64,000 nt of DNA from Bilabrum cf. latius (lineage: Eukaryota; Bigyra: Bicosoecida; Bigyra; Bicosoecida): contig OZ237743.1 in assembly GCA_965178125.1 (NCBI GenBank), positions 1,054,001 to 1,118,000 of the forward strand, given 5' to 3'. Below the pieces are notes generated by a model. It made no database searches. It was given only the letters and a program-made list of their open reading frames with translations, and was not told the DNA's origin. Numbering within the stretch: the stretch's first letter is position 1; the number at the start of each line of letters is the position of its first letter. Below, piece by piece: positions 35,301 through 46,500 of the stretch. Both the position numbers and the translations under genes were made by a program.

Positions 35301-37844
35301 CGCTCGTTTGTAGGACTGCCCGTCGGGAGTGGTCAGCAGGCCTGGCATTTCCTTGCGGAAGCGCAGGATCAGCCGCTTCTGCCGGATGTACAGCGAGTGG
35401 GCCCAAGAGATGGCACCTGCCACGGGCGGGTAGTCCTTGAACACGGGAGGGCTGTCCCTTTGCGTCTCGAAGAGGTCCTCCGCCTCGGACAGCTCCTCCC
35501 TGGCCTTGGACACCACGCGGTCTTGCTTGGCCTCCAGCTGCCGCCTGATGGCCTCCCGCATCTCCACTCCGCTGAGCTTGCCCAGGAGGTCAAAGGCGCC
35601 CTCTGCCGACCTGAGCTTCTCGAAGGCGACGTCGATGAAAGAGGCCGTCTGGTCCTCGATCGCTTGCGCCTCGCGGCGGAAGCGCTCCATGCGACTGTTC
35701 CACTGGTCCTCGTTGCTCTTCTCGTAGGGGCTCTGGCGCAGCTTCTGCAGGGGCAGCGGGAGGTCCTCGACCATGCGGTTCACCTTGTCCACGGCAGTCT
35801 GGTCGCTCGTGATGCTCCGGAGCTCGGGTCCGCTGAAGAAGCGCCTGAACTGGTCTATTGTGGACACCACCTCAATCACGTCGCCGATCACCGCGGCCAT
35901 GTGGTCCGTCCTTGCAAAGAGTTCTCTCCGGTCGAACTCCCACCTCGAGTCGCTCTCGTGCTCGATCTGCTCCCGCACCTGCTTGTAGCTCTCCCTCCAC
36001 TGCACCAGCACGTCCCGCGCCAGCTCGAGCGTCGGCATGGACTTCTTGGCTGGCTGTCTCAGGATGCCCCGCAGGTGCACCTCAGCGGCCACCTGAGCCC
36101 GGATCTCCCTCGCGATCCGCTGCAGCAGCCCGCTCATCTGCTGGTCCCTGAAGTGCCGGCTGATGATCCACACTCGGCGCAGGCCGGTCAGCATCGGGTG
36201 GATCGTGTCGAGCATCAGCTGCAGGGAGCCGGAACCTAGGGCCTTGAAATGCCTCTCCACAGTGGACAAATACTTGACGTTGTCTGCCGCCTCGGCGTGC
36301 GCCTTGGCCAGCTCAGCGTGTGCCCCCGAAAACTTGCCCAGCTGCGGCTCACGCGCCACTTCGAGCACCTGCAGCATCTTACGGACGCGAGGGGCCTGCA
36401 GCTGCTCGAACAGGGCGGAGAGGGTTGCGTTGCACCTCCTCCAGTATTCGATCTCCCCTGAGGGTCCCTTGCCGCGCGCCATGCCCTTGACAGTGGCCAG
36501 CACGTGGGTGACCGTCTCCTGCCAGTCAAGCACCGCGTCCAGCACGATGGCGCGCACCTCGTCGTTCTCCGCCGCGGCGGCCGGGTTCTCGATGGCCAGG
36601 TCGGGCACATCCAGCTGCACCTCGCCCGTGAGTGACTGTGACGTGTGCTCCATCTGAGTGGCGAAGCGCTGCAGGCTCGCCCTGAAGTCACCCTTGATGC
36701 CCTCGGGAACAGTCTTGGCCCCCGTGTCGACCTCCTGGGGCTTGGGCAGGGCGGCAACGGAGCCTCGAGCAATGCCACCCGCTCCACCGAGCATGGACCC
36801 GCCGCCAGAGCCGCCGCCGAGCTGGGACCCCGCCCCTCCAAAGGCGCTCCGGCCCCCGAATACCGACGCGGAACCGGCGGCGCCGCCGCCAAAGGCGCTC
36901 TTTCCCCCCCCAAACACCGACCCAGACATACCCCCGCCACGCCCACCGAATACCGACGCGCCGGACGCCCCCCGTCCGTGGCCGCCCCCGCCCCCGCCAA
37001 ACACGGAGCCGGCGCCACCACCCGGAGTGCCCGACCCGCCGATCATGGTCCCCGCACCTCCCGCGCTCGTCATGCCAGCCGTGTTGGCCCCATGGATGAA
37101 CACCGACCTGGCGTAGTCCTCGGAATGTGCGTCTGACCCGTCATGCCTCGCCCCCCTGCGGCCCCCCAGCTGCGCCTCGAGCATCGGTATGAAGGCCCCC
37201 TTGAGGGCCAGCCCCATGCTGCCGATTCCGTCCTCGCTCATCTGGCCGTACTCTACCCAGGAGGCCATCTCGTCCTGCACAGTGTCCTCGTCGTCCGCGC
37301 TGGGCTCCAGGGGACCATCCTTGGAGCGGATAAAGTAGACGGCGGGTGCGAGCACATCAGCGGGCATTGTTCCGATCGAGGCGCCCACAACAAACTCGGT
37401 TCGCTCTTCCATTTCAGTGACCGTGTGGGGCACCATGCGGCTGACGAGCTCTGTTTTGGGGGACTTGGGGGCGGCTTCCTCCACTCCATCCTCTCCCTGG
37501 CTCTTGCCATCCTCGTCCTGGTCTTTCTTCTCCTCTGTGCCGTTGCCTGCCCCTCCCTGGGCAGCGCCGTCCGCTGCCTCTTCCTCTTCTTCCACGACCA
37601 TCTCGAAAATCTCCCGCTTCATGACTGTTCGTTCCACTGGGACTTCCGTTGTGGTTTCGCTGGCATGAATCAAGAGGGTTGTCCCGGCCGGCGTGTCGGC
37701 AGCCAGGAAGGCGTCGATCGCAGCGCCGTCCAGACCTGGCTTGCCCTTGCTGGAATAAACAACTTCGAAAGCCTCCTCGTCAAAATCAAAATACATTTGA
37801 GATATTTCCCTTATCCATCGGACCGCCGGTGGTAGTGCCACCAT
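23373..37844 (-). CDS. DNAH10: Axonemal dynein heavy chain, DNAH10-like (inner arm I1/f beta type)
   Basis: A single uninterrupted frame of 4,824 codons (4,823 aa) with no visible intron and three TAGs (33198-33200, 33105-33107, 28491-28493), ending in TGA. Four AAA P-loops are present: AAA1 GPAGTGKTET (~residue 2140), AAA2 GPTGGGKT (~2425), AAA3 GESGTAKT (~2785) and AAA4 GVGGSGKQS (~3140). Linker, coiled-coil stalk and C-terminal domain have full family length. The AAA4 region (FLFTDADVAEEGFLELINNM; GDTLRRRCRNFPGLVSSC) resembles DNAH10 from memory. TAGs sit in LVLF-Q-QALEHLTRI, SDA-Q-RLFGMDVT and GLY-Q-DQKTF, all at variable polar positions. The N-terminal tail carries an unusual Gly-rich, SVFGG-repeat segment (~residues 245-375). 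ATG 37844 is the first in-frame ATG after a TGA. An acceptor-like site just upstream leaves a short 5' exon possible. Confidence 0.92.
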
Positions 37845-38159
37845 GGCCTGCGAACAGAGGTAAGATACCTATGCGATGCCTCAGAACTAGTTTGGTGTTG
37901 CCCAGGTGCCCCCAAGCGAGCAACCACGTATGCACTCGGCCGACATTCGCAACTATACGAGTTGATGAATGCACTCGTTATAGGCATAAACTCACTTTCC
38001 GACGTTTGCGCTGGCTAGCGCAGTTTTGTTTTGTCTTTCCGTTGGAAAGATTGTAACGTGTGCTGCCGGAGCCTATTCCAGATTATAGTACGCTCGCCTC
38101 CGCGAGCATACCGCGAGAAAAAAACGCAGCTGCTGTTGTGATTTTGCCTAATATTATTC
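37845..38159. promoter_or_regulatory. Divergent intergenic region
   Basis: This 315-bp stretch separates the start of the dynein gene (minus) from the start of the membrane-protein gene (plus), so it should contain both promoters. No specific element is recognised. Confidence 0.4.
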
Positions 38160-41065
38160 ATGGATTCTGCAGTAGTGAGATTGCTACGCGACTCGTTCCA
38201 CATGGTGATGCTCTGGGGGCACTCATCTCCCAACGCCATTAACTGCAACTGTAGCAGCCTATTCCATGGATTCAAAGCAACACGCGGAAACCAGCACTCA
38301 TTAAGATGCCGTACATTGTGCTGTAATTTTATTTATACTGTGCGCAGCCAAGGCATCTTCGGCCAGACGATATCGAGGATGTGCAAGATGACGACCTCAT
38401 GGACTTCGATGAGCAGGCCAAGCGCGAAGAAGAAGAGGACGATGAAGATGAAACGTCCGAGGAGGAAGTGGAAACAGGGTTGACAGAAAACTAGGGGCGA
38501 ATGCTATATCTCATAGGCCTCTACGCCAGACCGGCACGGACGGGAGCAGACAAGGAGGAATGGATGAGGCGACAGGCTCTGCTGGTGATGCTCTACGAAG
38601 GGATTGTTGCGGAGCTGTTCGACTACGATTACGCCCCTGCATCCATGTTTCTAGAAGACAAGCGAAGGTACTTTAACAAGTCGCAGGAGGGCGCGAGCGA
38701 CATTGATTACCTCAGGGAGGAAGAGCTCGTCAACGGCCTCAAGCTCTCCTCCAAATCGTACGTGCCCGTGACCTGCTACCAGATTTCGAAGAAAGGAATG
38801 GACCTCATCCGACGGATGCCAAAGGCAGACAAGGACGCCGTGCACGAGCTAGTGTTCTCCCCCGGCACCAGAGAGCTGCTTAGGATCGAGTGGAGGGGCG
38901 AGCAGTACGCTCTCATCGGTGCCGGGGGGTACGAGAGAATCTCTACCGTCACGGAGGTAGAGGACGTGTCATACGTCTCATCTGCGTACGTGCCACAGTG
39001 CCTGCGATTCGGGGGCCGCCCGACCCTATCCAATGCGCACAGAGCCGGAGAGTGCGCGGTCAGCGTCAGCAACATCAGGGACGAGCTGGACGAGGTGATC
39101 ACCCTGAATAGCGTGTCCATCATCGTGGCGGAGTTCATCCCGTTCGGTGCCAACCAAATCGTCACGATGAACAATAACTTGGGATCCACGGAGCGCGTGC
39201 AAGGCGGTTTCTTCACGGCTCTGATCGACGAGGACTCAGCGGGCACAAAGTTCGAGGTGGAGCCGGGGCTTACTTCCGTGAACATCCTCGACTACACGCT
39301 GACCAAGCACGTCAACTTTGAGGCGGACATCCACCTGCCGGAGGACGAGGGCATCGTGTAGGTGGAGACGTTCGGGGTGTCTCTGAACGCCGACGGAACG
39401 TGCTTTTACGGCATGCAGGTGGAGGCCGTCATGGATCGAATCAAGGACAACGTCTCGCTCGACCACCTGTCCCGGCTCCTCGTTGACGTGGCCACGGACT
39501 CTTCCACCATCGTGGACTCTGTCATCAGCGCGTACCAGCGAAAGCTCATGAACCTCGTGTTCAACGGGGACGCCGAGCAGCGAGACAAAGTGAACCTCAT
39601 CATCGCGAACGAGATCACGCCGCACCTCACCGCAGAGGAATACATGGACAAGGGCGAGTACGAGAACGAGCTCAAGCAGGTCATTGGTGACACGCGGGCG
39701 GCCTTTGACATATCCGAGCACGACACGCTCATCTTCGGGGAGAACGGGCTGCTGCTCGCGGGCCCCAACTCGAGGCAGCACGAGCCTCTCCTCTGCGCCT
39801 TCTTGCAGTTCACGGCCATGGATCTCTTCTGCAGGAACTACTGGAACAGGCTGTTCCTCCTAAACGATGAGATGCGCGAGCTCAAGCGCCTCCTCAACAC
39901 GCATCACGAGGACCCGACCAGTCTGGAGAAGATCCGCGCCAAGATCCAGGTCTCTGCCGACAGGACCAGGCTGCTGGGCGAGACGCTGGGCTACCTGGTG
40001 GAGGCGCTTGAGGCCTCTGAAATCCCCCCAGAGCCGGCTGACGGCGCAGGCCGGGCATTGTATGACCGACTCCAGATCGCGGACCTGGCTGGGCAGCTCT
40101 CGATGCGCGTGCTGGACCTCAAGAAGAACATGAGGGGGACGGAGCAGGAGCTTGAGTTCCTGAAAGGGCTGGCGGACGTGATCACGCAGGGGAGGCAGAT
40201 GAGGACCCAGGAACTGATCGAGTACAACTCGAGGCAGATGATGCTGCTGCACAGCACCGAGGAGCGCTCCGCCAACACGCTCGAGGTGCTGCAGTTCATC
40301 TTGTCGGCCATGCTGGCATTCGCGGTGATGGACAGGCTCACGGGGGAGTGGAGCATCAACGACCTGGCTTGGATGCAGGACTTCAAGGCGGCCATGCTGA
40401 CCGACAGCCCCGTGATTTGGTTCTTCTTCAACTTGATTTTCTGGGCTACGACGGCCTACGGGCTCTACAAGCTGGGCCAGTACCTCGTGTTCCTCTCCAT
40501 GGGACGGATCACGCTGCGGATCCGGGTCATGCAGCGGCTCAGCCCGACCAATTTCAACGCGCTGCTGCAGAGCAAGGAGACGTCTCTGGAGGACAAGGAC
40601 GTCGACGACTACAATACGATTGTTAGGATCATGTGGACCGAGAAGGACAGGGCGGCCTTCGGAGGCACCGTGCCAACCGTGCAGGTCGAGTACGACACGG
40701 ACACGGCGTTCCTGCACTACATCTACGTCTCCTACAACCGCCACTTAGCGAAGGCAGACGAGGCGCTCACGGCAGCGCAGGTTCGAAACCGGGTGGCGCA
40801 GGACTTTGTCTCTGCGGAGGTGTTCGAGGACAACCAGTACACGTTCGAGGAGGAGATTCTCGACGAGACGGGCGAGGTGGTGGACGGGCCCAGCGTGATG
40901 CCGATGGATGCGACGTCTGCTGCAGGGGCCACCCAGGCCGGCCAGCAAGAGTACGGCCCTGCCAGTGGCAAGAGCGCGGAGGGGCGGGCGGCCGACGGGG
41001 CCAGCTTCGGCAAGGGCGGCGGGGTGGGGAGCGAGAGCTTGGCGGGGTCTAGCGTGGTCGCATGA
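38160..41065 (+). CDS. Membrane protein of unknown family with acidic N-terminus
   Basis: Proposed exon 1 38160-38174 (MDSAV) and exon 2 38348-41065 give 910 aa ending in TGA, with TAGs at 38492 and 39359. If exon 1 is wrong, ATG 38399 is the alternative start. After a strongly acidic segment (KREEEEDDEDETSEEE) comes a soluble region of about 550 residues with dense, conserved-looking sequence. Two hydrophobic segments follow near the C-terminus (LQFILSAMLAFAVMDRL and VIWFFFNLIFWATTAYGLYK), then a cytosolic tail. The arrangement 'ERSANTLEVLQFILSAM' just before the first membrane helix faintly recalls CorA/RMD1-type proteins, but I cannot support a family call. It is divergently transcribed from the dynein gene; a ciliary role would be speculation. 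Confidence 0.7.
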
Positions 41066-41285
41066 CAGTAGCGATGAATTGAATGGGGAGGGGCGTGCTT
41101 CCAGTGTGGTAGGCAAACTGTGTCCTGGCAAAATGGAGGTTCAATCAACACCCGACAAATCACTAACTGAACCCGAACATTTTGCAATCGAGTGAGTCTG
41201 TTCAATCAAAGCAGGAGTCTGCAAAACAGAATGTGTGCTTATCTGCGCCTGCTTGCCCGATCGAGTAAATATGCACCATTGAACT

Positions 41286-41969
41286 TCATGCCCGCTTCCA
41301 CACAGCGATACGCTCCCTTCCTCCCCTGCCTGGGTGCGACTTGCTCGCTTCCACCTCTTCGTCGAGCACGCACACGAGGCCGGCCTTTTCCATGTGCTCG
41401 GTGTAGATTTTGGTGGTGAGGGGAAATGGCGGGCCTTTCTTCCATTCCACGCTCTTGTCGTCTGGATCTGCCATCGGGAATTGCAGCGTAACCAGCAAGC
41501 CGTCCTTCTTGAGGACGCGCGCATGGGCTTCAGCGAGGGCTTGCCTATCGTCGATCTGCATGGCGCAGAAGAATGTGTAGTCATATACAATGTCCGCAAT
41601 GTTGGTTGGGACCCGTCCTGATCCACCTGGCAAGAGATAGTCGCCTACGATCATCTTCGTAGAGCCAGGGGAGGATTCGGTCTCGGCGAGGTACGCCTCC
41701 GCTGCCTTTGACGCCGTCTCAGAGATCTCAACTCCGAAGGTTGTGAATCCACGCTTAGCAAACGTGACCAGGTCGTAGCCCCGGCCACAGCCAGGTACTA
41801 CAGCTACCTTGCCTTTCCCATCCTTCGGAAGCGGCGAATCCTCGCGTTCGAGTAGATCAACGAGGGCCGGCGATGACTGTTTCGCGTCGAACCTGTCCCC
41901 AGGCTTGATTCCAGCTTTCCATGCTCCTTCCCATCTGTCTAGTCGCGATGATCCTGATGCTGCTGCCAT
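41286..41969 (-). CDS. TPMT-superfamily methyltransferase (HOL/halide-thiol type)
   Basis: A single exon, 227 aa, ATG 41969 to TGA, with no in-frame TAG. The length and motifs fit the thiopurine S-methyltransferase superfamily that includes plant and algal 'harmless to ozone layer' enzymes: RLDRWEGAWKAGIKPG at the N-terminus, SAM-binding VPGCGRGYDLVTFAKRG, GVEISETASKAAEAYL, IVYDYTFFCAM and KKDGLLVTLQFPM. These enzymes transfer methyl from SAM to halides, thiocyanate or thiols. Which acceptor applies here cannot be read from sequence. Its 3' end is 220 bp from the convergent membrane-protein gene. Confidence 0.88.
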   Translation of the reverse strand: MAAASGSSRLDRWEGAWKAGIKPGDRFDAKQSSPALVDLLEREDSPLPKDGKGKVAVVPGCGRGYDLVTFAKRGFTTFGVEISETASKAAEAYLAETESSPGSTKMIVGDYLLPGGSGRVPTNIADIVYDYTFFCAMQIDDRQALAEAHARVLKKDGLLVTLQFPMADPDDKSVEWKKGPPFPLTTKIYTEHMEKAGLVCVLDEEVEASKSHPGRGGRERIAVWKRA

Positions 41970-42150
41970 TCTTTTCGCGGTTGTTGCGCGCCGTCATCGT
42001 TCCGACGGCAACTGCGCAATGCTGTCCGAGTCGTGTGACGACTGCGTTCGGCTTCTGGAAGCTTGGCCCAATGCGTGTTAGCTGACCGCGGTTCTATCAT
42101 CCAATTGATACAAGTGAGAGGCATGGCGTCTAATGTCAGGTCAGCACGCA

Positions 42151-43248
42151 TTAAAACCGGTCTTTTCTCTTCCGACCCGAGTACTTGGAGTCCCTCTTGA
42201 CCTTCTTTCCCTTACCCTTGGCCTTGTCCTTTAGGTGCATGATCACATCCCTCCTCGTCACTGGTAGCTCCTTGCGCTGCCACTTGGTGCCCTTCTTCTT
42301 CCGGTACACTGGTTTGCTGCCCCCGCTGGGACGGTGGATCACCCTGACGCCAGCACCCACGGCGGGGCCGGTCGAGGAGGAGGAGGAGGCGTCCGCCCAT
42401 GCCGCCGCAGACGAGCTGCTGCCCCCACCCGCACCGCCCTTGGCAGCCCGCCCCAGCTCGCCCGCACCCTCCCCGATCCCCACCCCCATGGCCTCGTCAT
42501 CATCTTCATCTTCATCTTCATCCTCTCCATCCTCCATGCCTGCCACACCCGCGCCACCACCCGCGCCGGCACCCCTTTTCTGCTTGCCCTTCCTCCTCGT
42601 GATCCGCGCCGCTGTCCCCGGTGTGCCCGCGGAAATCACGAGGTAGTACTTCTTCGCCTTCGTGGAGTTGGGGTAGTCCACCACAAGACCCCCGCTGAAA
42701 CCGCATCGCATCGCGGTGGTGGTCAGCATCTCGAGCTGCTCCTCGTCCTTCGGGTAGAGCTGGAGGGCGGCCCGCCCGCCGCGGCGGAGGGCACCGTAGA
42801 GCGAATGAAAGAAGCGAGTAATTCGCTTCATCGGAGTGTGTCGCTTTTGCGTTGCAAAACACAACCACTGCACGGCGGACACGCTGATCACGCCGTCGAA
42901 CGTGCCAGGCCGGAAGCCGAAACCCTGCCCCATGTCGCAGAGGATCAGGTCGCCGGATGCCCCTCTCGCCTTCGCGATGCCAAGCATGTCCTTTGCGATA
43001 TCAAAACCAACCCATGCATGACCAGCTGCCGTAAGTGCGGCCCCACTGAGGCCCGAACCAACGCCAATGTCAAGAATAAACGCTTTCTTGCTCGGTGGCA
43101 TAGCGAGGAGCTCGATGCATCGTTCTGCCATCTGTGTCTAGACGGTAACCATTCGGCTGCTGCTCGTGTACTTCTCTGCCTCTGTTGAGGAATAAAAAAC
43201 ATCGGCCGGTGCAACCAGCTCCGGCCTCTGGCTGACATGAGTTGCCAT
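42151..43248 (-). CDS. BUD23: 18S rRNA (guanine-N7)-methyltransferase BUD23/WBSCR22
   Basis: A single exon, 365 aa, ATG 43248 to TAA. The whole protein aligns with BUD23: N-terminal QRPELVAPADVFYSSTEAEK, SAM motif LDIGVGSGLSGAAL, DMGQGFGFRPGTFDGVISVS, SAVQWLCFATQKR, GGLVVDYPNSTKAKKYYL and the terminal basic SGRKRKDRF. It differs by an Ala/Gly/Asp-rich insertion of about 70 residues before the basic tail. BUD23 (with TRMT112) methylates a guanine of 18S rRNA in small-subunit biogenesis. One TAG (43138-43140, codon 37) lies in MVTV-Q-TQMAERC, exactly where human BUD23 has the Gln of IQTRM. The standard code would start the protein three codons later and lose the conserved N-terminus. Confidence 0.95.
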
Positions 43249-43532
43249 CCTGATTCACTTGCAGTTGCAGTATAGTTCCCTTCTTTCCGTCAAAACAGCG
43301 AGACCCTCAGAACAAAGTTTGACGGGTGCAGTTATCTGAAACACCTTTGTAAATTTGTGAATGTGGCGACTGAGGTGTTCCGGCACCAATACGTGTGTCT
43401 TCGGTCGTGGATATTCCCCAGTTTTTGGTTCCGCAAGTATATGCGCGGCGCCACTGTGTCTCGAAATCCGATAGAAGCAAGAAAGGAAACTTCAAAGGCC
43501 GCATGCACACAACCCGAAACGTACCCTCGCAC

Positions 43533-46500
43533 TTATTTGTGTCCCCTGGCTTGGCTGCCGGAAGACCTCCGCCGCACTGCCACAGCTCGCCTGAACTCCA
43601 CCAGCCTCCTCGCGCGGTCCTCGGGCCCCCGCAGCCAGAACCGCCACGCCCTCCACCGCCCCATCGCGTGCACGCACCGCAAGTACCTATCGTGGTCTGT
43701 GGTGTAGGCCGCGTGCACCATGGCCCGGATCTGAGCGGCCTCGCCTCTCTCGCCGATTCCGGCATAGAGCCAAGACGGATGGGCACTGGTGCCGACTGGC
43801 AGAACCCGGGGTGCTGCTGCACCCTTCCCTGTCTTCTTGGTTGAGCCCTTCCCTGTCTTCTTGATTGATCCGCTGCCGAGGGAACCCTTGGGCGTACTAG
43901 AGGCCCAGCTGCCTTTTGCAGGCATCGCCGACGGCTTATTCATCGCTGGCATCTTCATCGCCGGCTTCTTCTCCGCCGGCATTTTTTTCAGCAACAGGGC
44001 TTCTGGGTTACCCGAGAAGTCAGCCCATGCGCCCAGCTTTGTGATCTTCTCGTGCTTGCTAGCCGGGAGCTGATCCGAATCGTCTATGTCATAGAAGTCG
44101 CCGTCGGTGTCGGTGTTGCTCCACGCCGCTTTCTTCGCAGCCACCTTTTTCGCCGCACCATACTGCGGTGCGGCCTCGTCAACCATGCGGCCGACGCCGA
44201 CGCCAGCGCCGAAGCCAGGCTGCTTCCTGCTGGAATCGGAATCGGACCCCGAGTCGGAGCTATGCGCAGGACGCGGCTGCCTCGGGGTGGGTGTGTCGGC
44301 TGGCCTTTGCCCTGCTTTCAGGTCCGTGCCGTAGTGCTTCATGAGCAGCTGCTTCAACCAGGGGCGCCTCGTCGGCTTCTTTTTCTCGTTGCCGTATCGT
44401 TGGACGGTGCAATACCCAACCTGCACCATGTCACTGGCGCCCGTGCTCTCCAACATGCTGGGAACGTCTGCAAGCACCCCGTCAAGGTCGATGCCAGAGC
44501 CCGCCATGAGCTCGTCGGCGCCTGCCTGCAGGTGCGCGATGGCCGCGGCAGTGTCCTCTTCCGACCCTGCGCTAAGCTGGTAGAAGCCCACTTTCGGGTC
44601 TCCGGGAAGCCATCCGCAGCGCTTCGTGGGATCCAGCTCGACCTTGCCCAGCTGGCCCCTGGCTGCCGCAGCTGCCACCAGCATCCTGTGCCTGTTGATG
44701 TGGGCCCTTGGGAACGGAATGTCGGCGAAGCTGTGCCTCAGCTTGGCTCCGTGCATGAGGAGCAGGAGAACCTTGTCCAGGGCGCTCTCGGCGTCCCTGC
44801 TGTACGTCTGTGCCGCAATCAAGATGGGTCGCCCACTCAGAAACTCGTTGCCTGGGCTGCTTGCATCGGCGCTGGCCCCTGCAGCCAGCAGGGCAGCAAC
44901 CGCAGAGAGGCCCCTCGCCATAATAGCCTCCCGAAGAGCCGACTGCGCTGCAATTGCCATCTTTTCAGAGTCCTTGCAGACGAGAAGAGCCACGTAGAAC
45001 GGGTCTGCGGTGCCAAACTCGGCCAGTTTCAGCAGCATGCGCTTGAGCCTGGGTGACGTCTCGGCCATTGAAGACACAGTGGCGAGCCCTGCGGCAGCGT
45101 CTGGATGGGCAGCTGCGAGGCACTTGACGGCCCCTGCGAGGTCTAATGCACCGGTGGAGCGTGCACTGCTGCCCATGCGAAGCGTCTCGCCCGGCAGTGG
45201 CACTGCGACTGCCCCTGCCCCTGCCCCCGCTCGAGTTGGCTAAGCCTCCGGTCGGGTGGGTGCGCGAGCCGCCAGCACGTTGAGGAGCATGCCGTCAGCC
45301 GCGGGCTGGTAGCCATCGTACCGCGGCCTACGCCTGAGTGACCACTAGTTATTGATCTGCCATTGGGACGACAGGGCCCCTGCGAGCTTGAGAGCGGGCG
45401 GCTCTAGCTTCACGAGCTCTTCAGCAGTGCCGGCTGCCTTGCTAGCCTGCTTTGCCTTGGATGGCTTCTTGTCCGCCTAGGCTTCCAGTACCTGGTACGG
45501 AGCCAGCAGTTCAGACAACGTGACCTTCTCGTTCTCGACTGGCAGTGCCGCGAATTCTGTGTGAGCGTGCACCATGCCTCGCGACACTCGGATGGACCCG
45601 AGGGCTGCACCAACGCCCGCTCGCAGCCACGCAGGCGTGCCCTCTGAGTCAATGACAATACCTGACAATTCTGTCAGCACGCCCTCCAGCTCTGCAGCTG
45701 CGGAGTCGTAGGCATCGGCGCTGCCTGCAGCGTTGCCGTCCGCCGTGCTCGGGCTCGCCTGAGACATGGCCAGCAACGCGCGTGCACCTCGCAGCACCGA
45801 GTGCACCGCCCTGCCTGCAGCCGCACTGTGGCCGTCATCGCCGCTGGCACCGCTTCCTGACGAAGCTGCTTCGGATTGGACGGTGCCGCGGTCGAGCCGT
45901 TTGGCTGCTGCTTCGAGAACGCTTGCAGCTGATGCGCCCGTCAGAAGCTACGCGTGATTTCTCCCGTACCCACCAGGTCGGACCTGGGGCCCCGGCGGCG
46001 AAGCCTAGGGGATGTGTGCTGGAGAGAGAACTAGTCCGGGGAGCTAAACACTCCCCTGGACGATCGGTTGAGGGACGTCACCGGCCGCAGGTGCTGGGGT
46101 AGGGGCTGGTCCTTCTCCACTGCTGGATCTAGTCATCACTGGCATTGGATGCATAGATGCTGCCTTCTTCTTTGACGCTCGTATCGGCTGTTCCGGCTAC
46201 GTTCCTGCATCTAGTGGCCTGGTTGACAGCATCCCCACGGTGAGATTGCTCAGGGGCTCATGCACGACCTGCTTGGCAAACCTTGCGAGTGCGGTGGAGG
46301 GCCGGGCGCCCATGCCATGGAGGGGCTAACTGACGTTGGTCTAGGTGTACCCTGCCAGCATGAACTCAAGATCGCGGCCACCTTTCAGGTCAATCGCTGG
46401 CAGAACTGCGCCACGGGCGGCGAGCGGGTCGGCTGTTGCAGCAGCGGTCGCGTCAGCCGCACTGGCTGCAGCACCGGGGGTGCCACTACCAGTGGCCTCG

